Part shown: in pieces, positions 1 through 12,255 of the stretch
How positions within the stretch are numbered: position 1 is the first letter of the stretch
Layout: each line of letters begins with the position of its first letter
Source of the DNA: Manduca sexta
Lineage: Eukaryota > Arthropoda > Insecta > Lepidoptera > Sphingidae
Direction: 5' to 3'
DNA length: 64,000 nucleotides
Assembly (NCBI RefSeq): GCF_014839805.1
Contig: NC_051118.1
Span: forward strand, 1,054,001-1,118,000
Program-made: the position numbers and the translations under genes
Notes under the pieces: generated by a model
Seen by the model: only the letters and a program-made list of their open reading frames with translations
Told to the model about the DNA's origin: nothing
Database searches by the model: none

Positions 1-545
1 GTTTGTAAAATTTCAATTTTCTTTATTAAGTATAACTTATCTATCCAAAACAACCTAGCTACGCCCGTGCGTCCGCTGCTGTTACTACACTGGCTCTTTC
101 TGTTATTATTTTATCTGGAAGGCAGGCAAAGCAGGTGGGTCTGTAAAGCTAATTTGAGGTAAGAAAATGTATACGAATCTCCTTGCTAATAAAAATTAGA
201 GGTAGAGAAGATATTTTTACCATGTATTGCTGATACTCCGATTGTCAAAGAACTTGTAACTGCGTATACTGTATATTTTTATAATCGAAGTAGCCTCAAT
301 AGAATAAAGAGTATTTTTACAGATAAATGTATTTTTATTTATTGAAACTCCTCTTAAAGTTTTATATCACTTTTAAATATGTATATCAGTTTTTCTCCAA
401 CTAATATGGGGTTGAGATAGAAGTATGCTTGTTTCTCGACAAATAAACTTACTATCGTATATCTACATTTTCGTCAATATTTATCTATCGGCGAAAGAAA
501 ACATCGTAAGGTAACTTACCTGACAATTCTTCATTAGAATTTGTA
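1..545. other. No gene seen; A/T-rich left edge
   Basis: I find no coding exon, RNA gene or clear repeat boundary here. The short open frames lack family motifs and are chance frames in A/T-rich DNA. The last 14 bases (532-545) are the left copy of the target duplication of the next SINE. Confidence 0.5.
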
Positions 546-822
546 CATACATAACATCACGCATTTTATCCCCGAAGGGGTATGCAGAGGCGCAACTAGG
601 GCACCCACTTTTCGCCAAGTATGTTCCGTCCCATGATGTGATAGGGGGCGAGCCTATCGCCATATCGGGCACAAATTCCAGACTCCGGGCTGATACTGAG
701 CAGAAAAACCCAAATATCACTTTGCCCGACCCGGGATTCGAACCCAGGACCTCAGAGCGCTATTGTACCGGACGTGCAATACAACTACGCCACCGAGGCA
801 GTCACTACGCCACCGAGGCAGG
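546..822 (-). repeat. tRNA-derived SINE, family A, full length
   Basis: Read on the minus strand, the element starts with a tRNA-like head (TGCCTCGGTGGCGTAGTTGT, box A-like), then box B GGTTCGAATCC near 730-740, then a body shared with the copies at 11454, 56999 and 62171. It is flanked by a perfect 14-bp direct repeat, CATTAGAATTTGTA, at 532-545 and 823-836. The first ~17 bases of the head are duplicated with a 20-bp period (784-800 and 804-820). An open frame crossing it is not a gene. Confidence 0.85.
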
Positions 823-844
823 CATTAGAATTTGTAGGTATGTG

Positions 845-925
845 AAATCAGTCCACACTAGGCAGCGTGGTGGAATAAAGCCAATACCCTCGGTAAACAA
901 GAGGGCCCGTGCTCTGCAATGGACA
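845..925 (+). repeat. SINE family B fragment
   Basis: A short stretch matches the 3' part of the family B SINE (…GCGTGGTGGA…GAGGGCCCGTGCTCTGC…), the same body found in reverse at 10099-10443. No head or target duplication is visible. The remainder up to 1329 shows nothing recognisable. Confidence 0.55.
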
Positions 926-1329
926 GTTTATAATACAGAACTGGTATTATTATTTACCAACTTGACCAGGGTGGTACGCAGTGGCGAAGGCTGCAAATTT
1001 TCAAAAGATAACCCGAGGCGAAAAGAAATGGCCGGGGTTAACATATCGCGGCCAATTTATCGGAAAACCAAAACGAAGACAGCTGATTATACATATTATG
1101 TAATTGAAACATTCGTAAGAACGAAGAATAAACATGTATAATTATTCCATTAACCACTAATATAAATATTAATTTGTAATAAAAGGTACAAAAGTATTAA
1201 AATTATAATCACAATACGCACCTATATGTATTTTTTTATTTTCAGAATATAATTTTGTAAATGTAATTTTCCCAAAAAATCACGTTTGTCAAACAGATCA
1301 ACAGTTTAAGTTTATAATAGTTACTATAA

Positions 1330-1645
1330 TAATACCAGCACTGTATTAAATGCTGTCCCACTGCTAGTCACGGGGCTTCTCTACTACTGAGAGGGTTTAG
1401 GCCTTAGACCACCACGCTGGCGTAGGGAGGGTTTGTAAACTATACATATTTTCTAAAAAAATTATATAGAATTCTTACGTATGTAGGTTTCCTCACGATG
1501 TTGCTTTCCTGTGTTGTTCCTTTGCCCTTGTGCCCGATGACTGATAAACAAAAACATAATTTAGAAAAGTCAGATGTTTGTGCCATAGGTTTAAATCAGT
1601 GGACATTCGTCTTAGCAGTGCGTCACATTCCCAACTAGGCTATTG
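1330..1645 (-). repeat. SINE family B, diverged copy
   Basis: Shares with the 10099 copy the blocks CTCTACTACTGAGAGGGTTT, a cctcacgatgttgctttcc block and the head complement (caactaggctattg). It is clearly diverged, so older. The tRNA-like head lies at the high-coordinate end, giving minus orientation. Confidence 0.7.
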
Positions 1646-2555
1646 ATTATTTATAAATATTCTAGAATCTAGAAGAGAAGAGGTATTTTTATAAAGCTTT
1701 ATCAATATTTTCTTCCTCGTAAGTGTTCCTATAGCATTATTGTCTACAAATAATTGACTCCGAGTATTGAACTTGGCTTACCGTATTTGCATTTACGGTT
1801 TTATTCCTCGCAAGTCGATGACATATTAAGGAAAGGTAAGTAATAAATTAATCGTTTATCAAGAATTAACTAGGAAGGAAGTAATTTTTTTGAGTAAAGG
1901 TGCGATTAGTCTGGGAAAATTGAGGGTTTGGATTTGATTACAAGGCAACTAAAATTTGTACATATTCTAACTTGTCGGTTTGAAAAGACATTGAGATTGG
2001 GAGAAAACGAGTCTGACGTTTATGGCTTGCCTGTACAGGTACATGAGATAGAAGTAAGCTGGGGTCGTTTGAATGTATTATCTACGTCTCAAATTAAATA
2101 ATAATTCGCAAAAATGGTAAAGCCAGGGAATGGTATTAATACCAAGGCCCCTGATTCCCTGTCATTTGATTTACATGTGTTATAACAAGCACGTCATGCA
2201 CCTCATCGCGGTTATGACAACAGACGCTGCAGAATACGATTCCACGCTAAATTCAAGAAAATAAAGCCGAAGTTTGACGGAGTATCACGTTCTCACAGGA
2301 AACCATTGGGATAAACAGCTTGCTGTTGTCTTTCGAGAGGTAAAGAATTATAATTAGCAACTGTAGATATAAGTTTGCTTAATTTAGTCCCTAACCAATG
2401 ATAAAGAAGAGGTGTACGTCAAACGCCTAAGAAATCAAAGAAAAAAGTGTTTCGTACGTGCTCAAACACACTCTTGGTATTGTCGGCATATAAAAGAGAT
2501 GACGTATAACCTAGTACTAAGTAGGTACAAAAAATACAGCAGCTAAATATACTTC
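1646..2555. other. No gene seen
   Basis: A/T-rich sequence without codon-biased frames, splice-linked exons or recognised repeats. Confidence 0.4.
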
Positions 2556-2848
2556 AATAATAATAATATCATCCCTGTATTTAATACTTTTCTACTGCTG
2601 GGCCTACTCTATTATCAAGAGGGATTCGCCCTAAGTCCACCGCGTTAGATTGCGGATTGGCTTTTGGAGAATTTCTCAGGTATGCAAATATTCTCACGAT
2701 GTTTTCCTTCACCGTTAAAGCAAGCGATAATTCACAAAGAATACATATAAAACTTTCAATAAGTCAGACGTAGGTACCCGTTGGTTTCGAACCTGCGACC
2801 ATTCGTCTCAGCAGTGCGTTCCACTCGAAACCTAGACTATCGCCACTT
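2556..2848 (-). repeat. SINE family B copy
   Basis: Begins with an AAT/ATA simple tail (ataataataatatcatcc). It continues through the family B body (ctactgctgggcc, ttcaccgttaaagc) to the tRNA-like head complement (agactatcgccact). Orientation is minus because the head is at the right end. Confidence 0.7.
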
Positions 2849-4803
2849 GTATGCAAGAATCGAACTGTATACCCCTGTCACACCATTTCTGTAGTCTAGC
2901 AACATTGTGAAATATTGTTAGAACATAACTTGGACTCTTCAGATTGTGTAGGATACTGGCAAAATAGTTTTTGAATATAATTTTCATCAAATACAGTAAA
3001 AGGTATGTAACTCAACACTCACGTGTTATTCCGGTTTGATGCACAACGAGTACACTCGCGGCAAGTGCAGAGGCGCGAGGTCATCTGTTAAATTAATGGG
3101 GCCTTAAGACCACCACAATGTATAATGTTTTTCCTTAATCTGGTCATTTTTAATATGAATCAAAGGTGAACTTGTGAATAACCCTGTAGTTCTCGGAGAG
3201 ACGAAGGTAGACTTGCTCACGCTTCACGCTATGTGATTATACAGCATATATGTCATTACATATACGTTCTTATCTTAATACTAATAACACCACAGGAAAG
3301 TAGTAAATTTTTCCCTAGCAAATTACAAATTATAACTTGCCTTTATCCTCGAAAGGTTAAACAGAATCGCATGGTTCACCCTCACTTAGTGGAAATACGT
3401 TCAAACACTCATACGACACGTTGATATGGGAAATGAGAAAAGTATGAATTGTAAGTCGAAAGCACATTTTCAGAGCGTAATTGAGCGTATAGAATATTAG
3501 GAATGGAATTGGTGAATTCATTCTAGTTTCGACGTACAGGAATGATCGATTAAACAAGTCAAGTCAAGTCAAAGACTTTGACTTTGTCAAGGACTTTGGT
3601 TACTTTAATTCAACAACTTTTATAGAATCTCTAGGGGGGGGGGGGGTCAGCATCCCTTTCCTGCCCCCCTTGGCGACCGCCTTGATCGCCTAGAAGACTG
3701 TTGCGCCGACAACTTTCCTTGTCTTCTTCTTGGTCGTAACACTCTTGACACAGTGGTAGTGGTCGTCATATAGGATTTTCCGGAGCAGTGCAATGCACCT
3801 CACATAGTATATAGATTATAATATCTAATGCCGCATTACTCGGGTTTATCACTTCGTATTATTTAAAAGCCCCATCCAAATGCGATATAATAGAATCGGA
3901 CTATACATCGTAAACAATTTATTACACAACATAATTGTTTATTCCCCACGGGTACTACGTATTTGTTTAATTGATGTCACGCGTTGTCGCATATCTGGTG
4001 TAGAATATACAGAGTGATTTTGAAACTGTATTACTAAATGAAACCATAACTCGTCTTGACTTCTGTTAACATTGTGCCAAAAATCAACCATGAAAAACGG
4101 ATATTTTCACCAAAAATACCAGTTTTAATTTTATATTTTTTATAATTTTGTAGTTTGGTCTGAATATGGCTAGTACGTGAATGTATTTTTTTTATTTATT
4201 TTTTTTTATTTTTATTTTATTACACACAAAACAGATTATAATCGGGTACGCGTTGTATACAAAGTAACTTAAAGTTTTTAACATAATTATAACCCAAAAC
4301 TTGTGTTCCGGAATGAATATTAAGTATTAACGAGATAGCAAAGGTGAGATTATCTAAACGTAACTATTAATGCTAACTACACTGGGTTATACCAATGTTA
4401 AGTTTTAAAGGTAAATTTCTGACTGTATGTGTGAAGTTACCGCTGTGACGAATTGTCTTAGTATAATAGTAATGGCTGTAGGGTATAGAAGATTGAAATT
4501 ACTTTTCAACACCATTTATTTTGTTCGGAACTGTTTTTTTATTTAATATCTGTGGTTCAAGTAACTTATTGTAAAGTGTAATTTTAAAGAAAATAAGGGG
4601 ATGGATTAATTTGGTAACGCAATGTCAAAATGATTTCGTTTATACACGGTAGGTGCTACATATAGTTACGGAAGTTTATGTTGTATATAGTTACGAAAAA
4701 TACTGAGATAAACAGCGTGTTGTGTCATTGTCACGGTCAGTGTGAACCACCTCATCAAAACATCGCATACATTTTACCTACTTCAATATAAAATTATTGC
4801 ATG
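2849..4803. other. No gene; simple repeats and an unclassified repeat
   Basis: Contains a TCAAG direct repeat near 3558-3570, a poly-G run near 3631-3646 and, at about 3640-3800, a moderately GC-rich stretch (ggcgaccgccttgatcgcc, ttccggagcagtgcaatgc) that resembles the 3' part of a lepidopteran non-LTR element. T/A-rich low-complexity sequence is at 4180-4225. No supportable exon. Confidence 0.35.
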
Positions 4804-5030
4804 ACTGCCTAGGTAGTTTAGTTGTTGAAGTCAGCTCCCCGGGTCGGGCTAAAAAGTGATATTAGGTTTTTCTACTCAGTGTCAATCTGGAATCTGGAAT
4901 TTGTGCCTGATATAGCGATTGGCGCCATTATCACATCACGGGACGGAATTCACACGGCGGAAAGTGGGTGCACCAGTTTGGCCTCTGAATACCCCTTCGG
5001 GGGTTAAATGTGTGAGTTTGTGTGTGTTTC
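4804..5030 (+). repeat. SINE family A, partly degenerate
   Basis: Carries the family A body (GTGATATTAGGTTTTTCTAC, cgggacggaattcacac, taccccttcggggg). The head is degenerate and box B is damaged (ctccccgggtcggg), so it is an old copy. No clear target duplication. Confidence 0.7.
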
Positions 5031-6149
5031 ATGATTCTTTAAAGGGTTGAGCATTCGTATGAGAGTTGAAAATTACCTTTTATTACCTTAACCTGATTTT
5101 GAAATTAACAACACCAGAGTTTCTTCCCCGTTCTTTGGTGAGAGCTGCTTTGCGAACTGGCCGTAGAGTTAATTTGGACGGAATCTAAATAATGTATAAC
5201 ATTGTATAGGTCTAAAATTATTCAATTCCATTTCATGGACTAGCTGTGCATGCAACGTCGTCTGGGCAGAAATCTACATCTGTCTAGGCCTGTTGTACTC
5301 TCTCGTAGTAACCCGACGCGTGCCGCTCGTCCCGTGTGTTTCCAAGATCCATCTGTGCCCGTCTTACCCTATATATTACATATTAAAGCTTAACTTTTTT
5401 CTGTTATTAGAATTTCAATCCTATGATTTGATTTAGCATGATACGCGTACGTACGCTGTGACAAAATAACAAACAAAAATAATTATATTACGTTCTGGAG
5501 TCTATTATTCTATTCTTTGATTCATCGCATTATCCCGGTATTCTTTCACTAAATATATTTACTATCCAAACACAGTAAATCTGCGAAGACAAAGAAACAC
5601 CTTATATTAATATATGCTGTTATAATTAGTGAAGATGTTAGGATATTTAGAAAATCACTCAGTGCATCTTTCATCTCGGAAGAGGTTTTTAAAGCCTGCG
5701 GAGCCGCGAGTAACACCTAGCCGCACAAAAAGACTTGACAGTTATATCTTCTGTTGCTTGGCGGGAAAAATAGGTAATGCGGTTAGTGTAATAGAAAAGA
5801 TGTTTATTACCTTAAGTAAGGTGAGTACTTAAATAAATCAAGTGTAATTAAGTCAATAGTTCTTTGTTATTCGCTATTGAAGTGAGACATCAACTAGCCG
5901 TGTTTAAATTATTTTTATATTATAGAATGGTGAAAGATTTGTTTTTCTTGTAGTTTACGGTAGTATAGTGGCTGTCCAGGATATTTTCAGAGTACGTAAA
6001 TTAAACAAAAACAAATAATATTATCTATAGGTTATCTGTGCTATTTTCAATTACTGCTATTGTATTTGTTGTACATATGTACCTAATATGAAACTAAACA
6101 AAATATTACTTGGAATGGAAAGTTACTGGTGGTAAGATATATATTTCTA
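5031..6149. other. No gene seen
   Basis: A/T-rich with short chance frames only. A short open frame at 5629-5832 has no recognisable motif and is not supported as a gene. Confidence 0.35.
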
Positions 6150-6370
6150 TATCCTCCCAGATAGCGACCACCATACACAAGGTGGTAAAGCCCGCCATAG
6201 TGACCCACATAAGTGTGTCGCGTTCCGGGATCAGCCTGTGTATGTCCGGTTCCAACAGGCCGGCATAATTGTGTCGACTGTAAAAGGGTAATCATCTCAC
6301 TTCAATCGACATTCTATTGGATCCCATTCCACTTACCATCAGGTGCAGTGGGGTATCATTGATGTACGCG
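6150..6370. repeat. Dispersed repeat family D
   Basis: Shares gatcagcctgtgtatgtccg…caggccggcata…gtgtcgac and accatcaggtg blocks with copies near 33611-33790 (reverse), 54650-54755 and 57277-57400. Four dispersed copies with different lengths suggest a retroposed SINE or non-LTR tail. Class not established. 6371-6806 shows nothing further. Confidence 0.5.
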
Positions 6371-6809
6371 TATATTAAGTATATAAAAAAATCCTAATTA
6401 ACATATTGTTTTCTCCCCTAACATATATTGTAATATTAATAATCAAAATCATATCATTATAGAAGAAATGTAAATAAAAAATGAATTAAATCAAAGAGTT
6501 CTAACAATATATAGAGTGGACATTAGGTAGATTATCATAAAAAAAAATTGCGCTTATCTAATGCTTACTCAGTCTACCGTGAAATAGCAAAACACCAAAG
6601 TATTTATACTTTATATTTTTTCATATCATGATTTGCACGTTTTTAATGTGAATATTAGTATATCTTCTGTAAATATATTATTATTGTATTAATATGTAAG
6701 GTCGCTGTGACATCTTGTTATACAGACATTTCAAATAAGAGCGACTTATTACCTATTGGTAACAACTTTCGGAACAAAAATTTGGCTCTGATGTTCGGTC
6801 TATGACTAA

Positions 6810-7069
6810 CCCCCTTATTCATAAACGATTTTTATCTAAGGACGGAGTAAAGCTGTGATAACAAGCTTGTTTCTCAGTGCCCAACGGCACTGAGAAATAG
6901 ACATAGGGCCGTTGTGATTGGTTATTATTGTTGTATTTCAATATTAGCCAATCACAACGACCCTACGTCTACGCACTGCGAAGACTGCCATGCCGTCAGC
7001 ACTGAGAAACAGACTTGTTATCACAGCCTTACTCGATCGTTCGATAAAAAACGTCTATGAATAAGGGGG
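6810..7069. mobile_element. Palindromic MITE, Harbinger-like (copy 1)
   Basis: Terminal inverted repeats start CCCCCTTATTCATAAACG and end CGTCTATGAATAAGGGGG. It is flanked by TAA at 6807-6809 and 7070-7072. The interior is itself largely palindromic (gccgttgtgattgg / ccaatcacaacgac), so the whole unit can fold on itself. A 3-bp TWA duplication is typical of PIF/Harbinger elements. It encodes nothing and would depend on a transposase elsewhere. Related copies are at 27375-27594 and 45757-46015. Confidence 0.85.
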
Positions 7070-7464
7070 TAATTATATAGCTAAATGTCTGTATTAAATA
7101 TTTCTCCCCTGTTCGTCGTTTTCGATGTTAGACAGAGATCTGAAATATGAATAAATTAATAAATAATTCACTGTCTGATACGTGCATAGCATATATCTGA
7201 ATAGATACCACCTCATTGTATATTTCTGCCGTTAGTAACAATGTGTAAGGACTGAGGAATAAGGACTGTAATAATTATGTCTATTGTTGAAGAACATTGT
7301 AGACAGTGGTTTGCTACGTACTATAAGATACTACCGGCTTAGCTTAAAAACCTTCCTTTAGTCTCTCCCCTGAGCCATCATGATGATGTTATGAGCATTT
7401 TTGCCATACATTTTCGATGCACAAGTTACAGCCAGGGTACGCCAAGATTTACGAATTTTTATTA

Positions 7465-8215
7465 AAGACTAGCTTTTGCTCGCGGCTTCGCCCGCGTGAA
7501 GGTGTTTTCCAGGATAAAATTCCACTATTTGATAAAAGTCTTGCTACATATTTTCCCGGTACTTATAGGTTCAAACTAATTTTATCCCCAATCTATAATT
7601 TCAGTTCAATCAGTCGAAAATCTAAGAACATTTATACAAACTTTCATCCCCTATTTTATCCCCTTAAGGGTAGAATTTATCAAAATCCTTTCTTAGGGGA
7701 TGCCTACGTCATAGTAGCTTTATGCATGTAAAGTCTTAGCCCGATCCGTCCAATGGTTTGGGCTGTTCCTTGATATATCACTGTCAGTCACCTTTGAGTT
7801 ATATATTATATTAACAACTGAAGTTAGCTAAAATTGAGTTTCTCGAAGCCGACCACTATTTATGTACTATGTATTTTGAGACTATGCAATTTTGTCGCGT
7901 TCGCGATTCACTTTCACTTTTGTTGAGTTTCAGAACGCGATATTAGACCCTCCAACGCGCACGCGAATTTGAACTTTATGCAGCGGTAATAAATTACAAA
8001 TTGACTCTCCATTTTATTTAGAAAACGTTTGTATGGGAAATAGAAAAATGCTGTTTTGAGGATTTTCCCGGCAATTATTCGAATTTTTCTCACCTTTTAA
8101 ATCTTCCCTAGACCTCCACGAATAATTCAAGACCAAGATAAGATAAATCCGTTCAGCCGTTCTCGAGTTTTAGCGAGACTAACGAACAGCAATTCATTTT
8201 TATATATATAGATAT
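7465..8215 (+). repeat. Two adjacent lepidopteran retroposon fragments
   Basis: 7465-7815 begins with a ctcgcggcttcgcccgcgtg block and contains a gatccgtccaatggtttggg block. 7830-8215 ends with aaatccgttcagccgttctc and a TATA-rich tail. Similar material recurs near 53650-53790 and 62790-63260. These are non-coding fragments of common dispersed elements. Exact class not assigned. Confidence 0.5.
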
Positions 8216-10085
8216 CAATTTTTTTTTTGGAATTTAATAACATCTAAAGCAGCCAGATACAATTAGTACAGCTAAAGAGATTTTATTACAAGTCTATGCA
8301 TACGATATGCGAAAAGTCTTTTTCCCTGACCTATTAAAAAAAATGAAATATTATGTTTAATTTTTTTCCTATAAGTAGTTTAATAAATTTCACGTCGAAA
8401 CATTCTAAATTAGGGTTAGTGCGCCGTTTCCCTATGGGGAGCATCTTCATAATTTATGCCGACAAGCTCGCCCAATATTATAACATAGCACGGAATACAA
8501 ATCCAGTGAATCACTTAGTAATAATAATAATTGACCGTTTGCTACTCCGAGAATAAAATCCCTCTATGTATGGAACTATATTTTTCTCTAGAGCTCAGAA
8601 GTACCCGAGAATCTAGAATCTCTACACACTAATACGATCGAAAGCGGCGTCACAGCACGTGTAGAAGACGGGTGACATTTATGACCGGTTAAAAAAATAG
8701 AAGACTGCAGTTTGTATTTTCCGTATGTATACTTACAGTTGTTTCTAATCAGGGTATATAAGCTGTATTCAGATCACGAGCGGCGGTGGTCAGATGAAAT
8801 CATTTCTGCCGAGTATTGCTTTATATTGATCGCGGTTATTTATTCGCAATACAAGAGCCACGAAGCACGTATTGTATCATTGGATTTTTGCTTTGCAGAG
8901 GAAATAAGGTGTAAGTGATAATTTTGTATCCTTATTATACATATTATTGATTTTTTATATTGTTAACAGTGTTAATCTCTTTTATATTTTTAATGGGGTT
9001 GAAGATGTTGGTAGTTTACGAGATATATTTATTTCTTATTTAATTAACCAAAAATTACGACCGTTTTCTTTTTTATTTTAACTTTTATTCATAATATTTA
9101 TTTTCAAAATAGTCCTTGCAACTTATAATGTATTAAAGTATTTTATTTCCTTAGAATATACATCAACGATTTTCTCTAGCTTATAATGGCCATGTTACTA
9201 AACAATGGCTTCTATGTGGTAGGGTTAAGTGTCGTCCACCAAGCTGGCTGCAGGCAGGTCGGTAGCTTAAAATTGAAGTATCCACATATCTTCGAAATAT
9301 TTGAATCTCTTAATGACTTATACAACAATTTGACTCTTTACTAGTTAAGATAATTAAAAAATAGGTACATTTATCAATAAAGTTTCCACTTCATCGACGG
9401 CTTATATTACTCTAATGTATTTAAACAGTCTTTTTCTTAACCGTCGCTGCATCGGAACGGCCTGAAAAAACAGCATAATGCTAATCCAACGAATATGTTT
9501 GGATGATTTGTTTGCAAAACACATTTATAATGGGAATTCCAGTATGTGGTTCGTTGTGTACCGTCTATTTATTGCTATTTTTTACTACTGCGTGGACAGC
9601 TTATTGTACAAAAAAAAACTTGCCAAATCATGTTTGAAATGTTAATATGTTTTTTCTAATACTTTGGCAACGCGACTTTGATCCGTTAAAGCCCTGGGCA
9701 CGTCCTTGAGTAATTTGTTACATAGTCGACGGCATGTGAGTAATGGACGGGAATATGCAAGATTTACTAGTAATAATTTCTTGAAATAATAATTTTGGGT
9801 CTTTTTGAAACTTTTAAACTTCCAAACTATTCCTTAGTAAAGTATTTAATAGTTTTGGTAGGAAATTAAAATGATGTTTTATACTTTAGGAAGAGATGGA
9901 CGGAATCAACAAATTTAGTGGTATTTTCATGATGAAATAACCGCAACAATATTCACATTTAAAAAGAAGTCAACAACCAAAGTAACAATAACGTCTTGCA
10001 GAAATATGTTAAAAAAAAAATATATGTATAACAAATTACATAAGGTGTTGGTCATCCGAAAAGTCAAACTTACAATATCTACCTA
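8216..10085. other. No gene seen
   Basis: A/T-rich DNA without recognised repeats or supportable exons. Short frames near 8353 and 8712 show no domain, signal peptide or conserved motif. Confidence 0.35.
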
Positions 10086-10098
10086 CATGTTACAGTTA

Positions 10099-10443
10099 TA
10101 ATATCAGCCCTGTATTATATACTTGCCCACTGCTGAGCACGGGCCTCCTCTACTACTGAGAGGGAGAGGGATTAGGCCTTAGTCCACCACGCTGGCCTAG
10201 TGCGGATTGGTAGACTTCACACTCCTTCGAAATTCCTACAGAGAACTTCTCGGATGTGCAGGTTTCCTCACGATGTTTTCCTTCACCGTTAAAGCGAACA
10301 ATAAATTCACAAAGAATACACACATGATTTTTTAGAAAAGTCAGAGGTGTGTGCCCTTGGGATTTGAACCTGCGGACATTCGTCTTGGCAGACCGTTCCA
10401 CACCCAACTAGGCTATCGCCGCTTCACTAGGCTATCGCCGCTT
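10099..10443 (-). repeat. SINE family B, full length, recent
   Basis: Flanked by a perfect 13-bp target duplication, CATGTTACAGTTA (10086-10098 and 10444-10456). Box B lies in the complement of ggatttgaacctgcgg near 10360. The head complement ctaggctatcgccgcttca occurs twice in tandem (10408-10426 and 10427-10445) with a 19-bp period. The reverse-strand frame crossing it is spurious. Confidence 0.88.
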
Positions 10444-10473
10444 CATGTTACAGTTACACAACTTTAATTTTTT

Positions 10474-10860
10474 TTAGCCGTTGACGGTCCGATCGTAAAA
10501 TGATCTCACAGTGTCTTGAGGTCTGGCAGCCGGTCTTTTGAGTTCCGATTTAATTAAATGTAGAACTGGATCCCCGGCTAGTGCAAGATTCCAACCATCT
10601 TCTATATTGAAATTAGGATGTTTTTTAATTTCAATAGCCTCGCGAATCGTCCTAGTAAGGACTCGGTGTTCTTTGGCCATGATTTGCGGCTTGTCTAGTC
10701 GCAGATAATGATTGGAGCCTTCTTCAAAGTGTTCAGCAACTGTAAACGTTGTAGAGCGTCGGTGTCTTACGTCAGCTATATTTTTATCCACACGGATCCC
10801 TATGTTTCTTTTTGTTTGACCTATATAAATCTTATTAAATTGTGGCGTGTAGTTCAGTAT
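10474..10860 (-). pseudogene. Penelope-like element fragment, GIY-YIG endonuclease end
   Basis: The minus-strand reading frame encodes about 120 residues with a KIYIGQTKRNIGIRVD stretch, then HIADVRH-like, EEGSNHY and an REAIEIKKHPNFN block close to the C-terminus. That order (Y-I-G-Q-T, Arg-rich helix, His, terminal EI-KHP-NFN) is what I know from the GIY-YIG nuclease at the C-terminus of Penelope-like retroelements. Only this end is present; the reverse transcriptase is absent, so it is a 5'-truncated or broken copy. The frame continues to 10899 without further match. It ends 30 bp from the SINE at 10443. Confidence 0.7.
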
Positions 10861-11110
10861 ACAGACTGTAGACTGGTAATTCTCCCATCCAAACTCCAAG
10901 TCGATTTTATATACATTTTTCTAAGACTTGCAGGTGACTTGATAGTAATAAGGAATCTAACCCACGGTCTCCAATAAAAATAAACTGTTGTGAAAGATAA
11001 ACGTGATAATAACAAGTTGCGAGGGAAGCGCCACCTCACGAACAGGGTCACTTGCGTCGTAAAACATTAATAAGACACATTTGCATATTACGTCTGACTG
11101 ATTATTACGG

Positions 11111-11321
11111 ACTGCCGCGGAGGCGTAGTTGTACTGGATTCGCGGTAGCGCTCTCAGGTCCTGGGTTCGAATACCGGGTCGGGCAAATTGATATTTGGGT
11201 TTTCTGCTCAGTATCAGCTTGGAGTCTGGAATTATGTTTTGAAATACCAAAACGCTCGCTTTCTGATATAGCTGGTGAAATGTGGGTGTTACACCTGAGA
11301 ATAAGACGTGATGCTATGTAC
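11111..11321 (+). repeat. SINE family A copy split by a hAT-like element
   Basis: The head (ACTGCCGCGGAGGCGTAGTT) and box B (GGGTTCGAATACC) are recognisable. The body becomes divergent after 11240. A 3' block (gtgggtgttacacctgagaa…gacgtgatgct) recurs after the inserted element at about 12263-12300, which suggests an internal tail repeat that was split by the 11322-12247 insertion. Confidence 0.65.
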
Positions 11322-12247
11322 TAGTGATGTAACGAATATTCGCATTCGCATTCGCATTCGCGAATATTCGCATATTTTTGGATATTCGCATTCGCATTCG
11401 CAAAATTTCTGCGAATGTAAATATCAGAAAAAAAAATTTGAAGATAATAGTAGACTGCCTCGGTGGCATAGTTCTACTGCATGTGCGGTACGGCAGCGCT
11501 CTAAGGTCCTGGGTTCGAATCCCGGATCGGGCAAAGTGATATTTGGGTTTTTCTGCTCAGTATCAGCCCGGAGTGTGAAATTTGTGCCCGAAATGGCGAT
11601 AGGCTCGCCCCTGTCACATTATTAGACGGAACACACTTGGCGAAAAGTGGGTGCTCTGGTTGCGCCTCTGCCGACCCCTTCCGAGATAATATTCGTAATA
11701 CTGTGTGTGTGTAATAGTAGGTTAATAAAATCAAAATCTAAACTAAAACAATATTCTTCTACAATAAACTATAAATATAGTCTAAACAAACAAACAAAAA
11801 ATTATAGACTCTCAAAGAAAAATACCTCTCTTTCTTAAAACATACCAATTAATTAACTATTTTTACCATGTTTTTAAGTTAGTAATTAAACTTGAGTAGA
11901 GGAATATTAAACTTTAAAAATAAAAAAAAATATTTCGTTTACTTTAATAAAGCTTAAAAATGTAATTCTCATTAGAACTTGTAACACATTAGCCACTAAG
12001 AAATTAAAAGCAATTGAAAGAAACAAAAACAAATTCTTCTATAATTTTTTATCAGTCTTTGCATAACTTTTTAACGTTTAGATAATTATCATCTTAGATA
12101 ATAATAAAATTTGGATAATCATCATAGAAAATTGGCGCCAAATTTGAACAAAAACTAAACATTCGCATTCGCATTCGCGAATGTCGGTAGCAGATATTCG
12201 CATTCGCATTCGCGAATGTTCAAAAAATGACATTCGTTACATCACTA
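11322..12247. mobile_element. Non-autonomous hAT-like DNA element with TTCGCA-rich ends
   Basis: Ends are inverted: TAGTGATGTAACGAAT at the left and ATTCGTTACATCACTA at the right. The 8-bp duplication CTATGTAC flanks both sides (11314-11321 and 12248-12255). Both ends continue into repeated ATTCGC hexamers (11338-11420 and 12162-12220), so the subterminal regions are also inverted. No transposase frame is present. A SINE sits inside it. An 8-bp duplication fits hAT; the family is otherwise unnamed here. Confidence 0.85.
11454..11711 (+). repeat. SINE family A, full length, nested in the hAT-like element
   Basis: Head ACTGCCTCGGTGGCATAGTT, box B GGTTCGAATCC and body end near taatattcgtaatactg(tg)n. 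It is flanked by TAATAGTAG at 11445-11453 and 11712-11720. It is inserted inside the DNA element, so it is the youngest layer of the nest. Confidence 0.85.
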
Positions 12248-12255
12248 CTATGTAC

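Noticed and set aside
730..822. Possible tRNA gene
   Set aside because: Box A and B are present, but the sequence continues into a SINE body, is flanked by target duplications and cannot form a full cloverleaf with an acceptor stem. The same applies to the copies near 11111, 11454, 56999 and 62171.
638..1141. 167-codon open frame on the plus strand
   Set aside because: It runs through a SINE in reverse and a second SINE fragment, and contains box B and tail sequence. No conserved protein features.
11338..11420. CRISPR-like or satellite array of ATTCGC
   Set aside because: The hexamer runs have no spacers and belong to the inverted ends of a hAT-like element with an 8-bp duplication.
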